Shown piece after piece: positions 1-6,768 of a DNA stretch of 25,369 bases. The stretch lies in the NCBI GenBank assembly GCA_044450785.1, contig JBIOJM010000128.1, forward strand, positions 1 to 25,369, read 5' to 3'. The notes below the pieces were generated by a model. That model was not told where the DNA came from. It did no database searches and saw only the letters and a list, made by a program, of their open reading frames with translations. The DNA comes from JBIOJM01 sp044450785. Lineage in GTDB: Bacteria; Planctomycetota; Planctomycetia; Isosphaerales; Isosphaeraceae. The position numbers and the translations under genes are program-made. The stretch's first letter is position 1. Each line of letters starts with the position of its first letter.

Positions 1-2
1 AG

Positions 3-113
3 CGCCGAGGGCTGGCTGGCGGCTCGCAGGACGCGCGGCGGGTGCTCAAGGCGCTGAAGCTTCTCGACCAGCGGCCGCCAGCGGCGCCGGAGGGGGAGGA
101 AACCGTAATGTAG
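3..113 (+). CDS. 3' end of an unidentified gene (partial)
   Basis: An open frame enters from the left edge and stops at TAG 111-113. Its 36 visible codons give an Arg/Leu/Lys-rich helical stretch (DARRVLKALKLLDQRPP) followed by a Pro/Glu-rich tail ending in ETVM. Codon use is GC-rich like the intact genes here. No domain can be named from so short a tail. That it is coding is an inference from composition and from the absence of stops in this frame. Confidence 0.45.
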   Translation, partial: RRGLAGGSQDARRVLKALKLLDQRPPAAPEGEETVM

Positions 114-258
114 TGACTAATTCAAAATTCGACCCTTGCGCCGCAAGGAGTTACGACGCGCCACCCCAAACATGGGGTAATGATCGCGATCTCCGACTTC
201 CTGAATCGATGATGAACCGTACTGCCCCGCGTGCGGCAACGACCTGGGCCCTTCGGAG

Positions 259-738
259 GTGCGGGAAAAACGACGGGCCGAGGCGGTGGAGGCTGCCGCC
301 GCCAACCTGCGAGAAGCGTGGGACATCTTCCGGAAACTCGTGGCGATCTTTGGCGGTGTTTGCTGGATCCCGATGTTTCTGGTCGCCACGCCGCGCTGGG
401 CGCTGGTTGCGGAACCCGTTGTCGTGCTGCTGCTGGCTGGCATCTCCTCCATGGATCCGCTTTCACTGTATTTTTCCATCAAAACATCGACGGCCTATCG
501 CCGGGGCGCCCGAAAATCTCCGTGGACCCGCTGGCTGCGCGGCGCTCGCATGGCATTGCATGACGTCAAGGTGCTCAATCGCGCATTCCGTTTCGAGAGC
601 ATCGCCTGCCTTTCCGCGCTGGCGATCCTGGTCGTTGCACCCGCATGGACCGGCTGGCGCTGGGTGTTCCCCGTAGCAGCGGCAATCCCTTGCCTCCTGT
701 TCGTCGTCGGCCGGTGGATCGATGCCATCGTCGACTAG
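259..738 (+). CDS. Small membrane protein with a misplaced zinc-ribbon start
   Basis: The GTG start at 259 gives 159 residues. An Ala/Glu/Arg-rich amphipathic N-terminus is followed by about four hydrophobic segments (near residues 25-45, 50-70, 112-130 and 134-155), so it probably sits in the inner membrane. The frame stays open upstream to 205 and reads DDEPYCPACGNDLGPSEVR there, which looks like half of a zinc ribbon (CPACG). No ATG, GTG or TTG lies between the TGA at 202-204 and that motif. An ATG at 180 in another frame reads MIAISDFLNR up to a TGA at 210. The original protein therefore probably started with a zinc-binding segment and has lost frame near 204-212. The function is unknown. 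The stop is followed at once by a second stop codon (TAA). Confidence 0.6.
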   Translation: MREKRRAEAVEAAAANLREAWDIFRKLVAIFGGVCWIPMFLVATPRWALVAEPVVVLLLAGISSMDPLSLYFSIKTSTAYRRGARKSPWTRWLRGARMALHDVKVLNRAFRFESIACLSALAILVVAPAWTGWRWVFPVAAAIPCLLFVVGRWIDAIVD

Positions 739-815
739 TAACGCAAGCCCGAGCCTCTTTCTGGCAAGCCGTCTCTCGGCTGCACGTTCTTCAGCCCGGC
801 TCGCTCCCGGCATAG

Positions 816-1244
816 GATCTGACCCGGCACTGCGGCGGACTCTCCTCGGCGCGGCGCTCTCTGGTACAGGGGATCCTCGTGGATGTCTTCTACGACCACT
901 TCCTGGCTCTTGACTGGGATCAGTATGCGTCCGAGCCACTGGAAGCCTTCACGGCTTGCCTGTACACCGAAATCCGGGCTCACGCGATTGCACTTCCTGA
1001 GCCCGCTCAGTCCGCGGTTGACCAGATGATCTGCGAAGACCGGTTAGGCTCGTATCGCCGCATTGAGGGAATCGAGGCGTCGCTGCGGCGAGTGTCCACA
1101 CGTCTGGCGGCGAGGGTTGGCAAGGAGTTCAAGCTTGAAAAGGGCGTGTCCGAATTGCTCGCCAACTTTGATGGGCTGAAAGAGGACTTCGCGGAGTTTT
1201 TCCCCGCGCTCCGCGCGCACGTTGCCGACCCCACGCATGCCTGA
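816..1244 (+). pseudogene. acpH: ACP phosphodiesterase (AcpH/DUF479), N-terminus missing
   Basis: The frame reads QGILVDVFYDHFLALDWDQY and continues to TGA at 1242-1244. This resembles the second half of acyl-carrier-protein phosphodiesterase, which removes the phosphopantetheine group from ACP; E. coli AcpH has a comparable DHFLSRHW segment. Family members are about 190 residues and start with a MNFLAHL-type sequence. Here the first ~75-80 residues are absent in all three frames. A caller would use GTG 879 (121 residues), but similarity to the family continues upstream of it to about 846, with no start before the TAG at 813-815. Only about 140 bases separate this from the previous gene, too little for the missing part. 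I read it as a decayed fragment, probably inactive because the N-terminal metal-site residues of this HD-like family are lost. Confidence 0.7.
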
Positions 1245-1274
1245 TCAAGGGTGGCATGGCGGAGGACTGTCGAA

Positions 1275-2890
1275 CTAGCGGTCGGTCGCAGTCAGTTCAC
1301 GCTCGATTGCCTGGGCGAGCTCGGAGCCGGGTTTGACGTTGTCGCGGGCCTTGCGGAATTCGGCGACCGCTTCCTTCAGCTTCCCCTGGGCTTTCAGGGC
1401 GAGGCCCAGGTTGAAGTGTGCGCCGACGTAGTCGGGATCGAGCCGGATCACGGTGCGGAATTCGGCGATTGCCTCCTCCAGCTTCCCCTGGCGGCCCAAG
1501 CCGACGCCGAGGTTGTTGTGGGCCATGGCGTAGTCGGGTTTGAGCCGGATTGCCGCGCGGTAAGCGGTGATCGCCTCATCCAGCTTCCCCTGGGCTTCCG
1601 TGGCCCGGCCGAGGTTGAAGTGGGCGCCGGCCAAGTCGGGTTTGAGCCGGATCGCCGCGCGGAATGCGGCGATTGCCTCTCGCAGCTTCCCCTGGGCTTG
1701 CAGGGCGTTGCCAATAATGATGTGGGCGTCGGCGTCGTCGGGCCTGATCCGGATCGCCGCACGGCATGCGGCGATCGCCTCCTCCGACTTCCCCTGGGCT
1801 TGCAGGGCACTGCCGAGGTTTTTGTGGGCGTCGGAGTCGTCGGGCTTGATCCGGATCGCCTCACGGTAAGCCGCGGCCGCCTCCTCGAGCTTCCCCTGGG
1901 CTTGCAGGGCACTGCCGAGGTTTTTGTGGGCGTCGGAGTCGTCGGGCCTGAGCCCGATCGCCTCACCGGAACCGGCGATCGCCTTCTTCGGCTTCCCCTG
2001 GGGTTGAAGGGCCACGCGGAGGTTCTTGTGGGCCTCGGCGAAGTCGGGCTTGATCCGGATCGCCGCGCGGAAAGCGGCGATCGCCTCCTCCGTCTTCCCC
2101 TGGCCTTGCAGAGCGACGCCCAGGTTGTTGTGGGCGTCCGCGTAGTCGGGCTTGATCCGGATCGCCGCGCGGTAAGCGGCGCTCGCCTGCTCCGGCTTCC
2201 CCTGGGCTTGCAGTGCGACGCCGAGGTTGACTTGGGCCTTGGCGTGGTCAGGCTTGATCTTTATCGCCGCGCGGAATTCGGCGATCGCCTCCTCCAGCTT
2301 CCCCTGGTCCTGCAGGGCGTTGCCGAGGTTGAAGTGGGCGCTAGCGTAGTCGGGCCTGATCCGGATCGCCGCGCGGAATTCGGCGATCGCCTTCTCCAGT
2401 TTCCCCTGGGTTTGCAGGGCGATGCCGAGGCTGTAGTGAGCGTCGGCGTGGTCGGGCTGGATCCGGATCGCCGCGCGGTAAGCGGCGCTCGCCTCCTCCG
2501 GTTTGCCCTTTGCTTGCAGGGCGTTGCCGAGGTTATTGTGGGCCTCGGCGAGGCCAGGCTTGATCCGAATCGCCGCGCGGAATTCGTCGATCGCCTCGTC
2601 CAGCTTCCCCTGGGCTCGCAGGATGGTGCCGAGATTGACGTGGGCATCGACGAAGTCGGGCTGGATCCGGATCGCCCCACGGTAAGCGTCGATCGCCTCC
2701 TCTCGCTTCCCCTGGGTTTGCAGGACGAGGCCGAGGTTGTAATGAGCGCCGGCGTAGTTGGGCTTGATCCGGATCGCCGTGCGGAATTCGGCGGCGGCCC
2801 CCTCCAGCTTCCCCTGTTCGGCCAGGTCGACGCCTCGGTTGACGTGAGCGTCGGCGTCGTCCGGCTGCTCCCCCCGCGTGCTCCCGCACC
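1275..2890 (-). repeat. 102-bp tandem repeat array encoding TPRs
   Basis: About fifteen DNA units of 102 bp follow one another. Each carries a recurring core visible on the plus strand as gcttcccctgggcttgcagg, with a gatccggatcgccgcgcgg block about 65 bp away. The units differ at scattered positions, so the array is old enough to have diverged but has kept its exact period. Confidence 0.85.
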
Positions 2891-2903
2891 CGAGGCCCCC
2901 CAC
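1275..2903 (-). CDS. Protein of 15 near-identical TPR repeats
   Basis: The 542 residues consist of 15 consecutive 34-residue tetratricopeptide repeats of the form DAHxNLGxALQAQGKLEEAI followed by AAYRAAIRIKPD, then a short tail. TPR solenoids mediate protein-protein contacts; the partner is unknown. The GTG at 2903 is the first start in frame but lies inside a hydrophobic stretch (ASVAALVAVLVGGLGCGS), which can be read in this frame back to a TGA at 3012-3014. That stretch resembles a membrane anchor or lipobox (LGC), so the real N-terminus lies upstream. A zinc-ribbon leader is found there in another frame (2945-3106). The repeats are also periodic in DNA (102 bp), which produces a long meaningless open frame on the opposite strand. 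Confidence 0.85.
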   Translation of the reverse strand: MGGLGCGSTRGEQPDDADAHVNRGVDLAEQGKLEGAAAEFRTAIRIKPNYAGAHYNLGLVLQTQGKREEAIDAYRGAIRIQPDFVDAHVNLGTILRAQGKLDEAIDEFRAAIRIKPGLAEAHNNLGNALQAKGKPEEASAAYRAAIRIQPDHADAHYSLGIALQTQGKLEKAIAEFRAAIRIRPDYASAHFNLGNALQDQGKLEEAIAEFRAAIKIKPDHAKAQVNLGVALQAQGKPEQASAAYRAAIRIKPDYADAHNNLGVALQGQGKTEEAIAAFRAAIRIKPDFAEAHKNLRVALQPQGKPKKAIAGSGEAIGLRPDDSDAHKNLGSALQAQGKLEEAAAAYREAIRIKPDDSDAHKNLGSALQAQGKSEEAIAACRAAIRIRPDDADAHIIIGNALQAQGKLREAIAAFRAAIRLKPDLAGAHFNLGRATEAQGKLDEAITAYRAAIRLKPDYAMAHNNLGVGLGRQGKLEEAIAEFRTVIRLDPDYVGAHFNLGLALKAQGKLKEAVAEFRKARDNVKPGSELAQAIERELTATDR

Positions 2904-2944
2904 GAGGACCGCGACGAGGGCCGCGACTGATGCAGTCCGCTTCG

Positions 2945-3106
2945 TATCGCGCCGCGCCCCCTCGGAAGGAACGGGGAAACCGAGGGATCCTCGCTCCGGC
3001 CACCCCGGGTGTCAGATTGCCGGCAGAGCGGGCAGAGGCCCGCCGCGTCATCGGTCGGGGGTGAGGCTCCGCATCGCCGACAAGCAACCTGGTCTGGTGT
3101 GGCCAT
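2945..3106 (-). pseudogene. Out-of-frame zinc-ribbon leader of the TPR gene
   Basis: An ATG at 3106 opens MATPDQVACRRCG, followed by a second pair CPLC, giving four cysteines at residues 9, 12, 25 and 28 (C-x2-C-x12-C-x2-C). Such four-cysteine leaders commonly begin planctomycete kinases and TPR or WD40 proteins. The frame does not continue into the TPR repeats. It runs on through Ser/Arg-rich sequence typical of wrong-frame translation. The hydrophobic anchor and TPRs are in a different frame, open from 3011 downward, so a single shift between about 3011 and 2945 would join leader, anchor and repeats into one protein of about 600 residues. Whether this is a true mutation or a base-call error cannot be decided here. 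Confidence 0.6.
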
Positions 3107-3728
3107 CGCGTCGCCCTCGCTCACTCGCTGGGTCGGGTCGAGACAACCTCGCTACTGATACGTCAAACCTCTCGATATCTTACGGAAAACCGCTGGACAA
3201 GGACAAGTGTGGGGCTCAGGTTGGGCGACCGCATCGGAAATGCACGCAGGCCCCGCCACGCGCGTGCCGAAGACCTACGCTCGACCTTTTCCGCGGGTTC
3301 AAAAGACGCGCGCGGAGTTCCTGCGCCTGGAAGCGAGCCAGCGGACGATCGCGCGGGTGAGCCCCTACCGTTTGTTACCGAGCAAGACTTGCTGGGCGAG
3401 CCCCGAGTCGCGTCGCGCGTTGTCGCGGGCCTTGCGGTATTCGGCGACCGCCTGCTCCAGCCACGGAGACCCGCCACCGTCGCCGACAGGTTGGAAAACA
3501 ACGAAACGCATCCTCCTCGGCCGCTATCAAAACGCGAACAAGTCGATTGCGGGCCGGTCGAACGACTTGCCACGGAACGAGACAGAAAACAAAATGACGT
3601 CAGATCATCGCTTCGAAGGAGACAGCAGGATCGACACGCTTTCGGCTGGCCTTCTCCAGATCCTTAAACACGGCACTGATTATCCGCCCGGTCCAAATTG
3701 ACACCGATTTCGGCACGTGGTCGGGGGC
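3107..3728. other. Stretch without an intact gene
   Basis: Apart from the TPR relic at 3365-3511, I see no credible gene here. The overlapping plus-strand frames between 3207 and 3701 are Arg/Pro/Ser-rich, lack domains and shadow one another. The bases just before 3729 are less GC-rich and may hold the promoter of the next gene, but no convincing -35/-10 pair was found. Confidence 0.5.
3365..3511 (-). pseudogene. C-terminal relic of a second TPR gene
   Basis: A 48-codon frame (ATG at 3511, TAG at 3365-3367) contains LEQAVAEYRKARDN, then ARRDSGLAQQVLL. This matches the end of the adjacent TPR protein (LKEAVAEFRKARDN, then VKPGSELAQAIER) in sequence and order. The similarity is also visible in DNA: a block near 3419-3460 resembles 1342-1384. 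Only the last half-repeat and the tail survive, and the preceding residues (MRFVVFQPVGDGGG) are not TPR-like. A paralogous TPR gene probably stood here and has been almost entirely deleted. It is unlikely to be expressed as a useful product. Confidence 0.55.
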
Positions 3729-4589
3729 ATGACGAATATGAATGATAGATTGACCGTACTAGCCGTCGTTATCGGAGTCCTCGCTCTCGTTCCGCTGTTC
3801 ACTGGCGGCTGGGCACTTTCCTTCGCCACCAAGGAAAGTATCCGCCAGAATACCACCCGAGGCTTTTTCGTAAACGTCGGAGCAAAGTTGCGTGGAGAGT
3901 TGTGGGGGGTGCTCGCGACATTACCTCTAATTGTATTTGTTTATATCGTTGTATGCATGGTAGTTAGCGTTCGGTTGCTGCTGGGCGTTAAACCGGGGGT
4001 GACCTTCCGCCACGTGAAGGGCATGTTGATCGGTGTCGTCTTGACAGCGATATTCGTTGGCTCCGCCTCGGCCTTTCTCATCGTCCCACTCATGAATATG
4101 TCATGGGCTCCCGGCACACTTGCGGCGAAAGGCCTCGGCGGCCTTGACTGGTTCTTATCCACCTGGTGGCTCCCCAGCATATTATCTATCCCGCTTGGGG
4201 CGATCATTGGATTGAGCCATACCGACGCGCAGAGATCGGATGCGATCGATCCTCCTCAATTGCCTATGCATCGGCAGCGAATGCCCTCGGCGGATGAGAC
4301 ATCCCGTCCACCAGAGAAGGCGAAGAAGCGGGCGAGCAAGTTCGTAGGGTGCATCGCGATTGGCTTCGGCGTTCCAGAGAAGGCGAAGAAGCGGGCGAGC
4401 AAGTTCGTAGGGTGCATCGCGATTGGCTTCGGCGTTTCGGCGACCTTCGTCTGGACCTTCATCGCGACGCTGAATTCCACTGGTAAGCCCGGCGCGGGCG
4501 TCGACCTGCACGTCTCTGTGCTCGTCGGCTTGGTCGCCACCGCGACCGGAGCATGTGTCGGCTGGTTAATTGACCTCTTGCGTCGATGA
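3729..4589 (+). CDS. Multi-pass membrane protein with a duplicated segment
   Basis: About 286 residues from ATG 3729 (MTNMNDRL); a GTG at 3717 in the same frame would add four residues. I prefer the ATG because a G-rich stretch precedes it closely. Hydrophobic segments lie near residues 8-28, 55-85, 100-125, 143-163 and in the last 75 residues. A charged linker follows the fourth segment. In it the 21-residue unit PEKAKKRASKFVGCIAIGFG plus V occurs twice in direct succession, encoded by two identical 63-bp copies (4311-4373 and 4374-4436). One copy would give a basic juxtamembrane stretch running into a hydrophobic segment; the duplication adds a second basic patch and hydrophobic run. The family is not recognised. 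Codon use is less GC-biased than in the neighbours, which may mean later acquisition. Confidence 0.75.
   Translation: MTNMNDRLTVLAVVIGVLALVPLFTGGWALSFATKESIRQNTTRGFFVNVGAKLRGELWGVLATLPLIVFVYIVVCMVVSVRLLLGVKPGVTFRHVKGMLIGVVLTAIFVGSASAFLIVPLMNMSWAPGTLAAKGLGGLDWFLSTWWLPSILSIPLGAIIGLSHTDAQRSDAIDPPQLPMHRQRMPSADETSRPPEKAKKRASKFVGCIAIGFGVPEKAKKRASKFVGCIAIGFGVSATFVWTFIATLNSTGKPGAGVDLHVSVLVGLVATATGACVGWLIDLLRR
4311..4436 (+). repeat. Perfect 63-bp tandem duplication
   Basis: The 63 bases from 4311 to 4373 are repeated exactly at 4374-4436. The unit is 21 codons, so the reading frame of the membrane protein is kept. The absence of any difference between copies points to a recent slippage or duplication event, or to an assembly artefact. 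Confidence 0.95.
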
Positions 4590-4634
4590 GCATTACCCGC
4601 TGCCGTAAGTACTTCAATGGAGGCTCGATGACCG

Positions 4635-4892
4635 TCATCGCGCGATCAGTTGCTCGTGGCGATCATCGGGACCGATCCAAATCCAGACCAATCCTTCGGG
4701 CCGATTTCTGGCCAGCGCACGGATGTGCACAAAAACGCGAGCGGACCGGAACTCCGCGACCCTCCTGTGTCGTAATGCCGGCTGGCGCGGGTCGGCCTGA
4801 AGCATCGCGAAGCGCCTGTCGGCCAACTCGCGGGTCTCTGCCGGCAAGCAGCGATAATTGAACCAGATCTCCGGGGTCGCGAAATGGTTCAC
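4635..4892 (-). CDS. RelE/ParE-like toxin, apparently without antitoxin
   Basis: From GTG 4892 the product is 85 residues: LPAETRELADRRFAMLQADP, then a VAEFRSARVFVHIRALA block and LVWIWIGPDDRHEQLI. This order (helical LPxExxxLAxxxFxxLxxDPxxPxL, a strand with conserved Arg, then LVWxWIGxHxxYDxLI) is that of a small RelE/ParE-superfamily toxin group common in Planctomycetes and Cyanobacteria. Such toxins usually cleave mRNA or poison gyrase, and the target here is unknown. The usual His in the WIGxHxxYD motif is replaced (WIGPDDRHEQ). The frame stays open to 4961, but the extra N-terminal residues look non-native. No antitoxin-like frame was found on either side, so it may be an orphan or a remnant. 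Confidence 0.6.
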   Translation of the reverse strand: MNHFATPEIWFNYRCLPAETRELADRRFAMLQADPRQPALRHRRVAEFRSARVFVHIRALARNRPEGLVWIWIGPDDRHEQLIAR

Positions 4893-5197
4893 GAAGGTGT
4901 TGGTCTTCAGTGGGTGCAACTGCCACCCGGCAACTGGATGACGTAGCCAATAATATTGCAAACCAGCCCCTCATATTCCAAACTGCCATATCGCGGACGC
5001 GCCTTCGCGGTTCTGAGCGCCACGGCCATTGGTGGTCGCTCCAGCCTGGAGGTGCGATGGATTCACACCGGGAAAGATCGACGCACTCCTCCAGGAACTC
5101 AGCGATCTGAATTGGACACGACGAAGTCAACAACTGGCCTTCATGGGACCAGACGACAGCTCTGCGAACACTTGCATTAAGGTCTCGTTCCGATCGG
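4893..5197. other. Ambiguous stretch before the two-gene cassette
   Basis: All plus-strand frames are partly open. Frame 5029-5230 holds a plausible helical segment (PGKIDALLQELSDLNW) and then SANTCIKVSF just before the next gene's frame opens. It could be the original N-terminus of that gene, displaced by a frameshift near 5190-5230, or chance. No promoter or RNA gene was seen. Confidence 0.3.
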
Positions 5198-5644
5198 TTG
5201 ATCGTGTCTTATCGCCCAAGCCCAGAGAGCATGAGGCGGTTCCACAGCACTGTTCAGGAAGCGGCCGTCATCGGCAAAGTTCAGGTTACCCGCCGTCGCT
5301 CCAACGCTGATATCACGGGAACCGGTGTCGCGGGGTCGGTCAGCGCGCGGACGGCTCAAAGCCAGACAACGCTGGAATTTGAATTCTTCGTTGCCGGCGT
5401 CGATTCAGCAACACCCGAGCAGGTGCAAAACTCCGTCCAGAAGTCGGTCAACGCCGTTCAAAGCAACAAGCGGACCCTCGGCGATATTGCTCCGGACATC
5501 TACAAGGGGCTGATCCAGGATCTAAAAGGTTCTCGGCGAGGCTCGATCGGCGAGGCCCGCTACGCCGACATTGGCGACATCTATATTTTGGAATTCAAGC
5601 ATCGCCGAGGCGATCGCGAGTTGGCCATGATGAGACGTCGATGA
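5198..5644 (+). CDS. Unknown protein, first gene of an overlapping pair
   Basis: 148 residues from TTG 5198; an ATG at 5231 (MRRFHSTVQEAAV) is an equally reasonable start. The frame stays open to 5111 but has no standard start there. The central part alternates polar and hydrophobic residues (TTLEFEFFVAGVD), then has a Gln/Asn/Ser-rich helix (VQNSVQKSVNAVQSNKRTLG) and ends in EFKHRRGDRELAMMRRR. There is no signal peptide and no membrane segment, so it should be cytoplasmic. The stop overlaps the next start as ATGA (5641-5644), implying translational coupling and a shared function. I do not recognise the family. The unclear N-terminus leaves open that the gene is 5'-truncated. Confidence 0.6.
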   Translation: MIVSYRPSPESMRRFHSTVQEAAVIGKVQVTRRRSNADITGTGVAGSVSARTAQSQTTLEFEFFVAGVDSATPEQVQNSVQKSVNAVQSNKRTLGDIAPDIYKGLIQDLKGSRRGSIGEARYADIGDIYILEFKHRRGDRELAMMRRR

Positions 5645-6495
5645 CTGGGGAAAACCGCACAGCTAATACGTCCGCAGGCCACGTCGGGCCGCATCAGTGC
5701 GCTCTCGCGGTGGCGATCCCGCTTTCGGCCGACGAGCTCGTGGCGGATTTTCAAAGCGCTCACAAGGAATTTGCCAGAAGCGTCGTCGCCAGGGCGTTGG
5801 GCGCTTCCAGCGGGCTCGATGCCTGGAAACGCGGTTATGCGCAGCTCGCCGCGCCAGCGAAATTGGTGTTGGAAGAGATCCGGAGTCTCGGCATCACCGT
5901 CGTCGAACGCGCGACCCTTGCCGACTTGAGTCGATCGTTCGGAACGTTCCGAGTGGTGACGATTCTGGCGCACGGACCATTTCCACTGCTCAGTGAGGAT
6001 GACGTCGTCGACGCGGAAGCTTTGCTCGGCGCGTTTCGGCAAGATGGCGGGCGGTCGCAGCCTCCACACCGCGTGATCGAACGGCTTTGGCAGCAAGGCG
6101 ACGTCCGCAACGCCCGGTCGGCCTCGCAGTTGGTCGAGACATTGAACAGATCGATCGCCAAGACGAGGGACTACTACTTTGCAGAACCGACGGCGGAGCC
6201 GGGGGTCGACATTCTGGCTGCCATCGAAGCCCAAAAGCCGGATGCGGGCTTGACACGAGATGCCGTGCTCATGGTTCATCGGGCGGCCGTTGCGTGGTTG
6301 AAGGATAGCGCGATCGAGGCACCGGATCCAACGCTTGAAATCGCGCTGGGCAGTGACCCTGGGGCAGGAGGGCCGCTTCATGAAATCTTGCCGGCGCCAC
6401 AGACTGCGAACCAAACGCCCACGCCGAGGGAAGCATATGTGCTGGAGTTAGCGAAGCCGAATTCTGACAGGAGCCCGAGCGCGCCCGCGGGTTGA
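5641..6495 (+). CDS. Unknown protein, second gene of the pair
   Basis: 284 residues, starting at the ATG that overlaps the upstream stop. It is soluble, with no signal or membrane segment. Helical N-terminal sequence (ELVADFQSAHKEFARSVVAR) is followed by a beta-like core (LGITVVERATLADLSRSFG, then FRVVTILAHG), a helical middle and a Pro/Ser-rich end. The FRVVTILAHG context resembles the histidine strand of CHAT/caspase-like domains, but no cysteine follows it; the only Cys is near residue 20. Protease activity is therefore not supported. Codon use is GC-rich and the frame is clean over its full length, so it is very probably a real gene. An open segment in another frame just after the stop (about 6494-6600, VEQDFLDALRGGIRDALPGG) might be a displaced C-terminus. 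Confidence 0.7.
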   Translation: MTGENRTANTSAGHVGPHQCALAVAIPLSADELVADFQSAHKEFARSVVARALGASSGLDAWKRGYAQLAAPAKLVLEEIRSLGITVVERATLADLSRSFGTFRVVTILAHGPFPLLSEDDVVDAEALLGAFRQDGGRSQPPHRVIERLWQQGDVRNARSASQLVETLNRSIAKTRDYYFAEPTAEPGVDILAAIEAQKPDAGLTRDAVLMVHRAAVAWLKDSAIEAPDPTLEIALGSDPGAGGPLHEILPAPQTANQTPTPREAYVLELAKPNSDRSPSAPAG

Positions 6496-6768
6496 ACAAG
6501 ACTTTCTCGACGCGCTCCGCGGCGGCATTCGCGACGCTCTGCCCGGAGGCTGTGCGTGCGCGACAGACCTCCCCCGGGTCCATGCTTCGAGGCTTTTCTA
6601 AGACACGCGTGCGTACCGCGGGTTCAGCATCGCCTCGGTCGCCACGAGGGAATCACCGCCGGCTGGGTTTGGACATCGGCGCGGATGCAGGGTACCCTGA
6701 ATGTTGGCGGCGGCCGAGATGCCGCGCATCACCGGGTCTATCGACCTGACTCACCGGCCAGGGTAGCC
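6496..6768. other. Intergenic stretch before the PSCyt operon
   Basis: Besides the possible displaced tail of the upstream gene (to about 6600), nothing convincing is coded here. The frame of the next gene is open from 6556, but its translation upstream of 6769 is Arg/Gly-rich and precedes a clear signal peptide, so it is treated as untranslated. The operon promoter is expected here, though no consensus was found. Confidence 0.4.

Noticed and set aside
3207..3701. Two overlapping plus-strand frames of about 150-165 codons
   Set aside because: Low-complexity Arg/Pro/Ser-rich translation with no domain. They cover the TPR relic on the opposite strand.
5641..6495. CHAT/caspase-like protease suggested by FRVVTILAHG
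   Set aside because: No cysteine follows the histidine strand, and the only Cys is near residue 20, so the catalytic pair is missing.
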